A stretch of 15,080 bases of DNA from Terriglobales bacterium (GCA_030043575.1 JASHXK010000032.1:1-15080), one strand, 5' to 3'; positions 1 to 6,796 are shown, numbered from the stretch's first letter. Numbers and translations: made by a program. The notes: generated by a model from the sequence alone, not told the origin.

Positions 1-1
1 G

Positions 2-136
2 ACAGTAATTGTACGTTCTCAAGTGAGGTGGCTGAGGCTTAGGGCTTCCGCTCTAAATCCTCGCAAGACAGCTGGTTTGGTGTCTGCCGCTGGGGCCACA
101 CAGAGTGGACAGCCTCAGGCCAATCCCAACAGCTAA
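2..136 (+). CDS. Possible 3' end of a gene cut by the window edge
   Basis: A reading frame is open from base 2 to a TAA at 134-136 and gives 44 residues ending in a Gln/Pro/Asn-rich tail (SGQPQANPNS). A hairpin terminator follows nine bases later, which is what one expects behind a real gene. Against it, several arginine codons are AGG, unlike the genes downstream, and the piece is too short to recognise. It could instead be part of a structured RNA or plain intergenic DNA. No function is proposed. Confidence 0.35.
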   Translation, partial: TVIVRSQVRWLRLRASALNPRKTAGLVSAAGATQSGQPQANPNS

Positions 137-144
137 CCGGAAAG

Positions 145-177
145 GACCCGCTGGCGGCGTGCGCTGCGGGTCTTTTT
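145..177 (+). terminator. Rho-independent terminator-like hairpin
   Basis: GACCCGC (145-151) pairs with GCGGGTC (166-172) and is followed directly by a run of Ts (173-177). The A-rich stretch before the left arm could extend the stem against the Ts with one bulged G. It would end transcription of whatever plus-strand gene enters the window from the left. Confidence 0.6.
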
Positions 178-229
178 CATTGCGCATTGCGGGAGAATCG
201 GAGTTGCATGAGAATGAATCTATGACGCC

Positions 230-264
230 GGTAATGGGCTAATTCCCACAATTAGCCCACTACC
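230..264. repeat. Long palindrome, 15-bp arms, 5-base spacer
   Basis: GGTAATGGGCTAATT (230-244) and AATTAGCCCACTACC (250-264) are inverted repeats matching at 14 of 15 positions; the inner 10 bp are perfect. The spacer is CCCAC. No T-run follows, so it is not a standard terminator. It could be a cruciform, an operator-like site or a relic of a small palindromic element. The outer motif GTAGTGGG also appears at the ends of the inverted-repeat element at 12359-12504, which may be chance. Confidence 0.7.
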
Positions 265-453
265 ATGGCGCCAGGCTGCAAGACTTTTGGGACGGCCTCA
301 TTTCGGAGTCGCGGCGAAAGGAAAAGGCATTCCCCTGGAAACCATCAAGGCTGACCTGATCAAGCGCGGACGGCTCCGTGGTTGAATACGCGGCTGAGGC
401 TCACAGTTGGATCCTATTCGGGTGATCTGGGCGGGATGTCTCCACGCCTGCAT

Positions 454-666
454 CTATCGAGGCCGTTGGGAGTGATACACCGATAACCGATGATGGCTCC
501 TGTCCCGGACATAGAAAACCGTGCAGTGCGTATCGCACGTTGGACACTTCAGGGAGTGGCCCGAAGTAAACCCTTGGTTTCTGAGATCGGGATAGAGGTC
601 AGCTCCCAAAACTCTGGCGAGAACGATCGTCTCTAGATATAGGCAACGTGCTGCAGAGCTACCTAA
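454..666 (-). pseudogene. Possible small zinc-knuckle gene remnant
   Basis: On the minus strand a frame is open for 70 residues between a TGA (667-669) and a TAG (454-456). It has no ATG; the only reasonable start is a TTG at 609, which would give 51 residues, without a clear ribosome binding site. The middle reads SLKCPTCDTHCTVFYVRD, a compact CxxCxxxC followed by an aromatic/basic stretch, reminiscent of small zinc-ribbon proteins. Lack of a start and its place in a gene-poor gap suggest a broken or partial copy. A chance frame cannot be excluded. Confidence 0.3.
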
Positions 667-707
667 TCAGCGAAATCCTTTCAATCTAACTTGACCAAGA
701 GCGATCT

Positions 708-1244
708 ATGTCTAACATCCAAATTCCCATCCTCGAAACCCAACGCCTCCGTCTGCGTGGACATCGCGTTGACGATCTCGACGCCTGCTGTGCGCTTTGG
801 GCCGACCCTGTCGTCGTTCAGCACACCACCGGCAAGGTGCAGACTCGCGAAGAAGTCTGGTGGCGGATTTTGCGTTACATCGGACACTGGGCGCTGATGG
901 GTTATGGGTTCTGGGCGCTGGAAGAAAAGGCTAGCGGCAAGTTCGTCGGCGAGGTGGGATTCGCCGATTTCAAGCGCGAACTTGAGCCCTCTCTGGGCGA
1001 CACACCTGAGAGCGGCTGGATTCTGGCTTCAGAGTTTCACGGCAAGGGCTACGCGACCGAGGCCATGCGCGCGGTCATTGCCTGGGGTGACCAACACTTC
1101 GGCGCGGTGCGCACCGCGTGTCTCATCCAGCCGGATAATGCCGCGTCGCGGCGGGTGGCGGAGAAATTGGGCTATCGCGAGTACGCGTGCTCGAGTTATC
1201 GCAATAAGCAAGTCCTGATGCTGGAACGCTCCGCTGCATCTTAA
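708..1244 (+). CDS. GNAT-family N-acetyltransferase, RimJ/RimL-like
   Basis: The 178-residue protein is a single-domain GNAT acetyltransferase of the RimJ/RimL type (Acetyltransf_3), which moves an acetyl group from acetyl-CoA to an amine. The N-terminus has the usual LETQRLRLR opening (residues 9-17). The acetyl-CoA pyrophosphate loop is at 111-118 (HGKGYATEA), and the family C-terminal signature is at 144-156 (NAASRRVAEKLGY). Length is normal for the family. The acceptor cannot be read from sequence; ribosomal proteins, amino acids, antibiotics and other small molecules are all known for relatives. The start is the first in-frame ATG, with only a weak AAGAG ahead. The gene stands alone, convergent with the next gene with about 21 bases between their stops. 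Confidence 0.9.
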   Translation: MSNIQIPILETQRLRLRGHRVDDLDACCALWADPVVVQHTTGKVQTREEVWWRILRYIGHWALMGYGFWALEEKASGKFVGEVGFADFKRELEPSLGDTPESGWILASEFHGKGYATEAMRAVIAWGDQHFGAVRTACLIQPDNAASRRVAEKLGYREYACSSYRNKQVLMLERSAAS

Positions 1245-1265
1245 GCGCGACGGAAGGTTGACGCC

Positions 1266-1868
1266 CTATCCTGGAGCGATCGGCTTCTTCTGCGACGAGC
1301 CACCCTGTGATCCACCTTGAGAGCCGCCTTGCGAACCATTTGACCCCGGAGCGGTCTGCTGCAAACCGTGCTTACCAACTGCGGCCTCGCCGGGCTGCAG
1401 CTTGCGGCAGCAGCCGCTGACGATGTCCCCCTGCGGTAGATTCACCTGAGCCGAGTAGGGATACGTCGCCTTGCGCACCGGATCGCTGCATGCCTGCTTC
1501 TGGATTGTTGCCGACAGGCCAAAGCCATTCGTCGGCGCCAAACCGTTGGCGCGATGCCACTCCCACGCCTTGTCCTGCGGCACCCAGTAAAAGTCGCCCA
1601 GCAGCGTCTGGTCGGGCTGATTGACGCCCAGGTAGCGCGCCGCGCCATTTACAAATTGAATGCTCCACTTTGGCCCGTAGCCGAAGCAGACCATATCGGG
1701 CGCCTTGGGTGCTTGCGCCTGTGCGGGAACGATGATTTGCGATGGAGGTATGGCTTGAGTCTGTGGCGCGGAATTTTGCGCCGGCTGAGTGGTTTGCTGC
1801 GCTGCTGCGAAGACAGCCATTGTCAGGATGCTAAGGAGTGCGGCTAGGCGGGGAAGTGTTTGCTGCAT
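1266..1868 (-). CDS. Secreted COG3650-like protein with Gly-Ser-Gln tail
   Basis: This 200-residue protein has a signal peptide (1-23, cleavage probably after AAA), a Gln/Pro/Ala-rich linker to about 57, a globular domain at about 58-157 and a tail with repeated GGSQ units (178-191). The domain pattern, CFGYGPKWSIQF at 61-72, a conserved-looking C127, YPYSAQV at 136-142 and SGCC at 151-154, resembles the COG3650 / META-like periplasmic domain, whose function is not well known. The four cysteines (61, 127, 153, 154) could form two disulfides after export. A GAGGA ribosome binding site lies four bases before the ATG. It follows the NUDIX gene on the same strand after 43 bases and may share its transcript. 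Confidence 0.75.
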   Translation of the reverse strand: MQQTLPRLAALLSILTMAVFAAAQQTTQPAQNSAPQTQAIPPSQIIVPAQAQAPKAPDMVCFGYGPKWSIQFVNGAARYLGVNQPDQTLLGDFYWVPQDKAWEWHRANGLAPTNGFGLSATIQKQACSDPVRKATYPYSAQVNLPQGDIVSGCCRKLQPGEAAVGKHGLQQTAPGSNGSQGGSQGGSQGGSSQKKPIAPG

Positions 1869-1911
1869 GGGTTCCTCGAATACGAAATGGTCGCTGCAAA
1901 AACGTTGGGAG

Positions 1912-2370
1912 TCAACTGCTACTTTTTCCAGCCAGCTTCAATCCCTTGCGCACAACCTGTTGGGTGGCCTCGCGCAGTCCCATGGCGGGCAGCGCTTCGG
2001 CGCTCACCCAGCGAACATCGCTCGCATCGCCTCCGGCCTGGGCCTCGCCGGAGATGGGACGGCACAGATAATCGATGAGCACGTAGTGATACTGCGTCTG
2101 GCCGAGCGCGTCGGTGAAGATGCTGTCGAAGACGTCTAGCACTTCACCGGGCTCGACCTCGACGCCGGTTTCCTCCAGCGCCTCGCGGCGCACACCGTCG
2201 CGCAATTTCTCACCCAATTCCAGCATGCCGCCGGGGACCGACCACTCCCCGCATAGCGGCTCGGTATTGCGACGCACCAGCAGCGCGCGCCCACCCGCAA
2301 CGATGACCGCGCCGACGCCGATGATGGGATGTTCAGGATAATCGCGCTTCATATGGGGCCGCCGGTTCAT
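1912..2370 (-). CDS. NUDIX hydrolase, ADP-ribose/NADH pyrophosphatase-like
   Basis: The protein hydrolyses a nucleoside diphosphate linked to another moiety; the exact substrate is unknown. The complete NUDIX box GX5EX7REUXEEXGU is present at residues 48-70 (G48, E54, R62-E63, E66-E67, G69), including the metal-binding glutamates. The start at 2370 is chosen because its ATG overlaps the TGA of the upstream gene as ATGA, a standard translational coupling; an internal ATG at 2352 and an upstream one at 2433 are possible. The product is 152 residues, a normal single-domain size. The sequence around the box (GEWSVPGGMLELGE) resembles COG1051 ADP-ribose pyrophosphatases. It is the second gene of a minus-strand operon. 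Confidence 0.9.
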   Translation of the reverse strand: MNRRPHMKRDYPEHPIIGVGAVIVAGGRALLVRRNTEPLCGEWSVPGGMLELGEKLRDGVRREALEETGVEVEPGEVLDVFDSIFTDALGQTQYHYVLIDYLCRPISGEAQAGGDASDVRWVSAEALPAMGLREATQQVVRKGLKLAGKSSS

Positions 2371-2987
2371 CGGGCAGGTTGTTGAAACCCAACGCTGAAG
2401 AAGTCGGCCGGGCTGAATCCGGCCACCTTCCAACCCTTGGCTCCCAGCTTAATCTGAAAGCGCATTTGAACGCTGCGCCGCGACGGGACTTGTCCAAAGT
2501 TGTAAGGCAGCGCATCCATTTCGACCTCGGCAGTTGCCGTTCCCCGGTCCTTTTCGGCCGTAACCTGCAGGATCTGGTAGCGAAAGTTCACCTGGTCGTA
2601 TTGATGAAAGAAGGCGCGCAGCTGTGCCTGGAGATCCGCCCAGGCTGACAACTCTTTCTTGTCAAAGATCGACAGCACCATTTGGATGTTCTGGGTCTGC
2701 ATGCCGTTTTGCAGTGGCTGAAAGACATCGCGAATGAGTTGATCGCTCAAGGTGAGGCCCTGGCCCTGATCGGCTGGAGCACTCTGCTCGCCGGAGTCTG
2801 GCGCAGGTTGCGGCTGGCCAGACTGTTGTTGCGCTGGAGCAAGGACAGCGCCGGGCGAGAAGCTGTCCGCGGACAGAGCGCCGGTCGTTGCGCCAACCGG
2901 CAAGCTGGCCAGCAAGCCAAAGCAGATCAAGGGCCTTCGCATCCAATCCATAATTTGGGAGTGCGGCCTCCGCAGCCTCTCGTGCAT
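2367..2987 (-). CDS. Secreted NTF2-like (SnoaL-fold) protein
   Basis: The 206-residue protein has a hydrophobic export segment (about 19-40), a Gln/Pro-rich low-complexity linker (52-75) and a C-terminal domain (about 79-200). That domain has the helix-helix-beta layout of the NTF2/SnoaL fold: LIRDVFQPLQNGMQTQNIQMVLSIF, then alternating strands such as VQMRFQIKL and GWKVAGFSP. Such domains bind small ligands or serve as protein modules; no catalytic residue can be assigned. The ATG at 2987 has a weak AGG-type site ahead. ATGs at 2951 and 2942 give more ordinary signal peptides and are real alternatives. It is the first gene of a minus-strand operon, overlapping the NUDIX gene by four bases and divergent from the sigma gene. 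Confidence 0.75.
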   Translation of the reverse strand: MHERLRRPHSQIMDWMRRPLICFGLLASLPVGATTGALSADSFSPGAVLAPAQQQSGQPQPAPDSGEQSAPADQGQGLTLSDQLIRDVFQPLQNGMQTQNIQMVLSIFDKKELSAWADLQAQLRAFFHQYDQVNFRYQILQVTAEKDRGTATAEVEMDALPYNFGQVPSRRSVQMRFQIKLGAKGWKVAGFSPADFFSVGFQQPAR

Positions 2988-3098
2988 AATACTGCCTAAG
3001 CGGGCTGCGGCGCAGCACCTTCCCTGACCCGCGGCGCGGTTCCGGAAATATGCTCGTTATCGGCGCAACTTTGTGAGGTTGCGAGGGTTATTGCCGAT

Positions 3099-3779
3099 GT
3101 GGGCAGCATCGCGTTAGATCGAGCCGTGCTGGCAGGCGGCGCCGTTCCGGGCGCTGTCAAACCGCTGGCCGCGAGACGGGGCGAATTGGCTGAACCGGTC
3201 GTTTTAGAGATGCTGAGCGATGCCGAAGTCATGCTGCGCGTGGCTTCTGGCGACGACCCTGCCTTCGATTATCTGGTCGAGAAATACCGCCGGCCGATGA
3301 TCAGCTTCATGTATCGCATGACGCACAATCAGGCGGTGGCCGAAGAGCTTGCGCAGGAGGTGTTCCTCCGGGTTTATCGTTCGCGGCAAAGTTACGAGGC
3401 AAGCGCCAAGTTCACCACTTGGTTATATCGTATTGCGACGAATCTGGCGGTAAACTACGCGCGCGATACCAAGCACGAGCGGCCGGAGAACACGGTCAAC
3501 ATCGACGAGCCCGATATGGAGACGGGCATGACCGTCGATGTTCCCGACACCGGCCTGAACGCTGAGCAGACCATCCTGCGCCGTGAGCGGCTGGCTTCCA
3601 TTCGCAAGCAGGTGGAAGCGTTGCCCGAGCGGCAACGCATGGCGGTGCTGATGCACAAGTATCAGAACATGGACTACAAGCAGATTGCGGCGGTGCTGAA
3701 GCTGAGCGAGTCGGCGACCAAGTCGTTGCTCTTTCGCGCGTATGAAACGCTGCGCGGGACTTTGAAACAGTTTATTTAA
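3099..3779 (+). CDS. ECF-type RNA polymerase sigma factor
   Basis: The protein directs RNA polymerase to an alternative promoter set. Region 2 covers about residues 50-118, including YLVEKYRRPMISFMYRMTHN and the DNA-melting segment AKFTTWLYRIATNLAVNYARD. Region 4 covers about 173-224 (LPERQRMAVLMHKYQNMDYKQIAAVLKLSESATKSLLFRA), a clear helix-turn-helix. There is no region 3, as in ECF/RpoE-like factors. The GTG at 3099 gives 226 residues with a 40-residue N-terminal extension; the ATG at 3210 would give a 189-residue standard ECF core. I kept the longer form because extensions of this kind are familiar in acidobacterial relatives, but the choice is open. The next gene encodes its likely anti-sigma factor, 21 bases downstream. 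Confidence 0.92.
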   Translation: MGSIALDRAVLAGGAVPGAVKPLAARRGELAEPVVLEMLSDAEVMLRVASGDDPAFDYLVEKYRRPMISFMYRMTHNQAVAEELAQEVFLRVYRSRQSYEASAKFTTWLYRIATNLAVNYARDTKHERPENTVNIDEPDMETGMTVDVPDTGLNAEQTILRRERLASIRKQVEALPERQRMAVLMHKYQNMDYKQIAAVLKLSESATKSLLFRAYETLRGTLKQFI

Positions 3780-3800
3780 GGGCGGGAAGTGGGTGTAGTT

Positions 3801-4277
3801 ATGATGTGCGAGAAACTTCGTCAGGAATTGATGGAAGCGTTGCTGAGCGGGCCGGAGTCGGCTTCGCCCGAACTGCAGGAGCATCTGGCCAGCTGCAAGG
3901 TTTGCGCGGCCGAGTTGTCTTCCCTGCAGCAGACCATGACGCTGTTGGACGAATGGCAAACGCCGGAGCCTTCGCCATATTTCAATACGCGATTGCGCGC
4001 GCGTATACGCGAAGAGGCGCTGGCGCCTGGCGAGCGGCGCTGGCTGGCGTGGTTCCGCCGTCCCGTTCTGGCGGCTGCGGCGGCATTGTTGCTCGGTCTG
4101 GGAATTGGCTTGATGGAGCTGGGCCATTTCGGTGGCGATCACAATACCCTGGCTAATAATGAAAATACGATTCGAGTCAGTGCGCCAGGCACTGCGGTAG
4201 GCGATCTGCAGTATCTTGATAAGAACGCGGATCTGTTCTCCGAGTTCGACGTCCTTGATGGCCAGTCGACGGAGTAG
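3801..4277 (+). CDS. Membrane zinc-finger anti-sigma factor
   Basis: This 158-residue protein should hold the preceding ECF sigma factor inactive at the membrane. The N-terminus carries the anti-sigma zinc motif: C3 and then H28-x3-C32-x2-C35. A basic stretch (about 63-88) leads into one transmembrane helix at about 88-106 (PVLAAAAALLLGLGIGLM), with a C-terminal part of about 50 residues outside the cytoplasm. I start at ATG 3801 because MMCEKL matches the usual M-x-C-E opening; GTG 3789 and ATG 3804 are alternatives. The downstream exported protein could take part in signal release, which is inference from gene order. Confidence 0.85.
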   Translation: MMCEKLRQELMEALLSGPESASPELQEHLASCKVCAAELSSLQQTMTLLDEWQTPEPSPYFNTRLRARIREEALAPGERRWLAWFRRPVLAAAAALLLGLGIGLMELGHFGGDHNTLANNENTIRVSAPGTAVGDLQYLDKNADLFSEFDVLDGQSTE

Positions 4278-4288
4278 GTGCAAGAGCA

Positions 4289-4927
4289 GTGTTGCGGGCC
4301 AAGATCATTTCGTTGATTGCGGGGCTGATGCTTGCCGCGATCCCGGCGCTGTGTACCTCGCCGGTGTGGCAGGGGCGCGGTGGTGCGCACGCTCCTCAGG
4401 CTCGGCAAGCCGCACCGGCGCCCAGTCCGCCCCCGAGCGCGCAATCCGGCGGACAGCAAGGCTATACGTTTCATCCCCAGGGTCCGGGACCGCATCGCGG
4501 CGACTGGCTGCGCAAGTACATGACCCTGCCGCCGCATCAGCAGGAACAGCAGTTACGCCGTGATCCCGGCTTCCAGAGCCTCTCGCCGGAGCGGCAGAAT
4601 CGCCTGATGGATCGGCTGCGCAACTTCAACAGCCAGTCGCCGGAGAAGAAGGCGCAAATCCTTAATCGGATGGAAACCTTCGAGCACATGTCTCCGCAGC
4701 AACAACAGCAGGCGCGCAACCTCTTTAACCAGTATCGCAACCTGCCGGAAGATCAGAAGAGCAAGGTCCAGCAGGCCTATCGCCGGCTGCGCGGCATGCC
4801 TCCCTCGGCGCGCAATGAGCTGCTGAATTCCGACGAGTTCAAGAACAACTACACGCCGGAACAGCGCGATCTGCTGCGCGGCATGACTGACCTGAACATG
4901 TCACCGGTTCCGGCCCCGACTCATTAA
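4289..4927 (+). CDS. Exported DUF3106-family protein
   Basis: The 212-residue product has a signal peptide (about 1-22), a Pro/Gln/Ala-rich segment (about 33-75) and a highly charged helical domain (about 80-200). The domain has repeated short units of the kind LSPERQNRLMDRLRNF, QSPEKKAQILNRMETF and LPEDQKSKVQQAYRRL. This matches DUF3106, a periplasmic family of unknown function often placed behind ECF sigma/anti-sigma pairs. The start is a GTG with AGGTG nine bases ahead, overlapping the stop of the anti-sigma gene, so the two are very probably co-translated. The repeated P-x-x-Q/R helices resemble stress-sensing periplasmic proteins of the CpxP/Spy type in general character. That comparison is inference. 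Confidence 0.8.
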   Translation: MLRAKIISLIAGLMLAAIPALCTSPVWQGRGGAHAPQARQAAPAPSPPPSAQSGGQQGYTFHPQGPGPHRGDWLRKYMTLPPHQQEQQLRRDPGFQSLSPERQNRLMDRLRNFNSQSPEKKAQILNRMETFEHMSPQQQQQARNLFNQYRNLPEDQKSKVQQAYRRLRGMPPSARNELLNSDEFKNNYTPEQRDLLRGMTDLNMSPVPAPTH

Positions 4928-4930
4928 GTA

Positions 4931-4971
4931 AGCGTCTGCGAGGCGAACCACTGCGTGAACTCAGCGTCTGC
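4931..4971. repeat. Short direct repeat upstream of the export operon
   Basis: AGCGTCTGC occurs at 4931-4939 and again at 4963-4971, 32 bases apart (about three helical turns), in the gap before the ABC permease gene. Such spacing suits a regulator binding one face of the helix, but a nine-base repeat can also be chance. The AT-rich stretch just after it (4977-4997) is the only promoter-like place I see before the permease. Confidence 0.3.
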
Positions 4972-5049
4972 CGCGAAAATCATTTAACATTGAAATATCC
5001 GCAACACTTATTGGCGGCTGCCAGCGATCCATGCTGGCGCACGTTCCTT

Positions 5050-5826
5050 ATGACCCAACTTATCCGCGATACTTATCGCTACTGGGAGCTGATCTGGGCG
5101 CTCGCGCTCAAAGAGCTGAAGATTCGCTACAAGCGCTCGGTGCTGGGCTTCCTGTGGGCGCTGCTGAATCCCGCTTTCATGATGCTGGTGTTGACGCTGG
5201 TCTTCTCCACTATCATGCGCTTTCCTATTCCGCATTACGCTATATTTCTGCTAAGTGTGCTGCTACCCTGGACGTTCTTCTCGCAGTCGCTTTCCTACGC
5301 GGTCGAGTCCATCGTGACCAACGGCGACCTGATCAAGAAGGTCGCGGTTCCCAAGCTCGTGTTTCCCATGGCCGCGCTGGTTTCCAACATCATTAATCTG
5401 CTGCTCTCGCTGATACCGCTTGCCATACTGGTACCTCTGCTGCGGCATCCGTTTTACTGGACCTGGATATATCTACCGGTTCCGCTGCTGGCGCTGGCCA
5501 TCTTCACGCTCGGCATGACGTTCTTCTTCGCCGCGGCCAATGTGTATTACCGCGACGTGGCGCACATTTTGCAGGTCATACTGTCAGCCTGGTTCTACGT
5601 CACGCCGATTATCTACCCGCTCGATATGCTTCCGCAGCATTACCGGTGGATTTTGAAGCTGAACCCGATCATTTACGTCATCAATGGATTTCGCCTGGCG
5701 GTGTATTACGGACAGCTTCCCAAGGCGCCCTCGATCATCGCCTCGTTTGTTTGCGCATTCATCAGTCTGTTCATTGGCTATTCGATTTTCCGGAGATATC
5801 AGAATAACTTTGTCTTTTACGTCTGA
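5050..5826 (+). CDS. wzm: ABC-2 polysaccharide export permease (Wzm-like)
   Basis: This 258-residue inner-membrane protein forms the channel of an ABC exporter for O-antigen, capsule or teichoic-acid-like polymers (ABC2_membrane family; RfbA/Wzm/TagG). The N-terminal motif ELIWALALKELKIRYKRSVLGFLWALLNP is characteristic. About six transmembrane segments follow, and the segment FFFAAANVYYRDVAHILQVILSAWFYVTPIIYP is the other conserved family block. ATG 5050 is chosen because it gives the usual short lead before this motif; a TTG at 4990 would add 20 residues of unlike character. The ATPase gene starts seven bases after the stop, so the pair is one operon. Confidence 0.92.
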   Translation: MTQLIRDTYRYWELIWALALKELKIRYKRSVLGFLWALLNPAFMMLVLTLVFSTIMRFPIPHYAIFLLSVLLPWTFFSQSLSYAVESIVTNGDLIKKVAVPKLVFPMAALVSNIINLLLSLIPLAILVPLLRHPFYWTWIYLPVPLLALAIFTLGMTFFFAAANVYYRDVAHILQVILSAWFYVTPIIYPLDMLPQHYRWILKLNPIIYVINGFRLAVYYGQLPKAPSIIASFVCAFISLFIGYSIFRRYQNNFVFYV

Positions 5827-5833
5827 GCTGGGA

Positions 5834-6592
5834 ATGTCTGAACCTGTAATTCAAGTGGAGAACGTGACGCAACGCTTTCGCCTGATCCAGGAGCGTCCGG
5901 ACACGGTGCGCGAGCTGTTCTCCAAGATTTTTCGCAATCACTCCAGTTTTCACGATTTCGAAGCGGTGAAGAACGTCTCCTTCGAGGTTCCGTGCGGGCA
6001 GACGCTCGGTCTCATCGGTCGCAACGGTTCCGGCAAAAGCACGCTGTTGAAGATCATCGCCGGCGTTTACCGGCCGAGCAAAGGCAAGGTCACAGTCAAT
6101 GGCAGCCTGGCGCCGCTGATCGAGTTGGGCGCCGGCTTCCATCACGAGCTGACCGGACGCGAGAATATTCTACTCAACGGCCTGCTGATGGGTTATTCCA
6201 AACGCGAGATGCTGGAGCGGCAGCAGGGCATCATCGACTTCGCCGACATCGGGGAGTTCATCGACTCGCCGGTCAAGCAATATTCCTCTGGCATGTACAT
6301 GAGGCTGGCCTTTGCCGTGGCCATCGAAGTCGACCCGCAGATCCTGGTCGTCGACGAGATCCTCGGGGTCGGCGATCTGGGTTTCCAGGAGAAATGCTTC
6401 GAGCGCATTCGCCGATTTCGCGCCTCGGGCAAGACGATTTTGCTGGTAACACACAGCATGGAGACTGTGCTGCAAAACTGCGACCGCGCGTTGCTGCTCG
6501 ATCATGGGAACCTGCTCGCGGATGGTCCTCCGGAGGACACCGTCGCTTTGTACCGAAACCTGGTGACCCCCGAGGTTGTCGGGGCGCACTAG
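5834..6592 (+). CDS. wzt: Polysaccharide export ABC ATPase (Wzt-like, short form)
   Basis: The 252-residue ATPase powers the preceding permease. Walker A is at 62-70 (GRNGSGKST), the signature at 151-154 (SSGM), Walker B at 170-175 (ILVVDE) and the switch histidine at H207 (THS). The block APLIELGAGFHHELTGREN (93-111) is typical of the Wzt/TagH/RfbE group. The protein ends soon after the nucleotide-binding domain and lacks the C-terminal carbohydrate-binding domain that Wzt of Escherichia coli O9a uses to read a methylated chain end. It therefore resembles the short form without such coupling. The start is ATG 5834, seven bases after the permease stop; the longer upstream frame overlaps the permease and is not used. 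Confidence 0.92.
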   Translation: MSEPVIQVENVTQRFRLIQERPDTVRELFSKIFRNHSSFHDFEAVKNVSFEVPCGQTLGLIGRNGSGKSTLLKIIAGVYRPSKGKVTVNGSLAPLIELGAGFHHELTGRENILLNGLLMGYSKREMLERQQGIIDFADIGEFIDSPVKQYSSGMYMRLAFAVAIEVDPQILVVDEILGVGDLGFQEKCFERIRRFRASGKTILLVTHSMETVLQNCDRALLLDHGNLLADGPPEDTVALYRNLVTPEVVGAH

Positions 6593-6600
6593 CGATTTGG

Positions 6601-6621
6601 GGCACAGCTTTTGGCTGTGCC
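6601..6621. repeat. 8-bp perfect hairpin behind the ATPase gene
   Basis: GGCACAGC (6601-6608) and GCTGTGCC (6614-6621) pair perfectly around a TTTTG loop, nine bases after the wzt stop. No T-run follows, so it would be a weak terminator but could protect the 3' end of the export-operon mRNA. A hairpin of the same layout with a TTTTA loop lies at 6780-6796. Confidence 0.55.
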
Positions 6622-6640
6622 GCCGAATGCTTTCTTGCTT

Positions 6641-6697
6641 TGTCATCCCGAGCGGAGTAAGGCGCGGCCGAACGGAGTCGGGGGATCTGCGGTTTGT
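6641..6697. repeat. Dispersed repeat, GTCATCCCGAGCG type, copy 1
   Basis: The segment begins TGTCATCCCGAGCGGAG and ends with GGGGGATCTGCGGTTTG. The frame 'GTCATCCCGRGCG ... GGGATCT' recurs at 12403-12442. It has no coding potential and sits in a repeat-rich gap. Repeats of this style are common between genes in Acidobacteriota genomes (recollection, not checked). Inside it, GAGCGGAG and GAACGGAG look like a partial internal duplication. Confidence 0.6.
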
Positions 6698-6729
6698 CTG
6701 TCTCAGCAATCTGCCTGCCGTCGTCGTCA

Positions 6730-6755
6730 GGTAGAGCTGACCTTCAAGTCAGCGT
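6730..6755 (+). repeat. REP-like hairpin element, copy 1
   Basis: The element opens with GGTAGAGC, has a stem TGAC/GTCA around CTTCAA, and closes with GCGT. The full stem is GCTGAC (6736-6741) with GTCAGC (6748-6753). The ends are shared with copies at 14361-14386 and, inverted, 14468-14494, whose stem bases differ but still pair. Overlapping its end, AGCGT-TTCG-ACGCT (6751-6764) forms a second small hairpin with a TTCG loop followed by a T-rich stretch. Confidence 0.65.
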
Positions 6756-6771
6756 TTCGACGCTTTATTTC
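6751..6771 (+). terminator. Weak TTCG-loop terminator candidate
   Basis: AGCGT and ACGCT pair around the very stable TTCG tetraloop (6751-6764), and TTATTTCTTA follows. The five-base stem is short for a terminator, but the loop and T-rich tail fit. It would end messages from the wzm-wzt operon before the glycosyltransferase gene. It cannot form at the same time as the REP-like stem it overlaps. Confidence 0.3.
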
Positions 6772-6779
6772 TTATCCGA

Positions 6780-6796
6780 GCCGGCTTTTAGCCGGC
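6780..6796. repeat. GC-rich hairpin with TTTTA loop
   Basis: GCCGGC (6780-6785) and GCCGGC (6791-6796) pair around TTTTA. It lies about 60 bases before the likely start of the next glycosyltransferase gene, so it would be in that gene's leader if transcription starts upstream. Its layout matches the hairpin at 6601-6621, suggesting a second small palindrome family. Confidence 0.45.

Larger units (their letters stand above)
178..707. other. 530-base stretch without a convincing gene
   Basis: No plus-strand frame looks like a normal gene. The contents I can name are a 15-bp-arm palindrome at 230-264 and a minus-strand open frame at 454-666 with a zinc-knuckle-like CxxCxxxC, both listed separately. 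A plus-strand frame open from 218 to 385 ends in a Lys/Arg-rich stretch but has no good start and runs through the palindrome; I treat it as chance. The area looks like decayed intergenic DNA. Confidence 0.5.

Noticed and set aside
218..385. Plus-strand open frame ending in a Lys/Arg-rich stretch
   Set aside because: No proper start codon, reads through the palindrome, and no recognisable family.
3030..3098. ECF-type autoregulatory promoter ahead of the sigma gene
   Set aside because: A GGAAA at about 3044 resembles part of the -35 box, but no convincing -10 partner at the right spacing was found.
3423..4283. 286-codon open frame on the minus strand
   Set aside because: Antisense to the sigma and anti-sigma genes; composition (Arg, Gln, Leu, His runs) is that of a shadow frame.
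5684..5833. 50-codon extension of the ABC ATPase frame
   Set aside because: It overlaps the permease in another frame and lacks family similarity; ATG 5834 matches the normal N-terminus.
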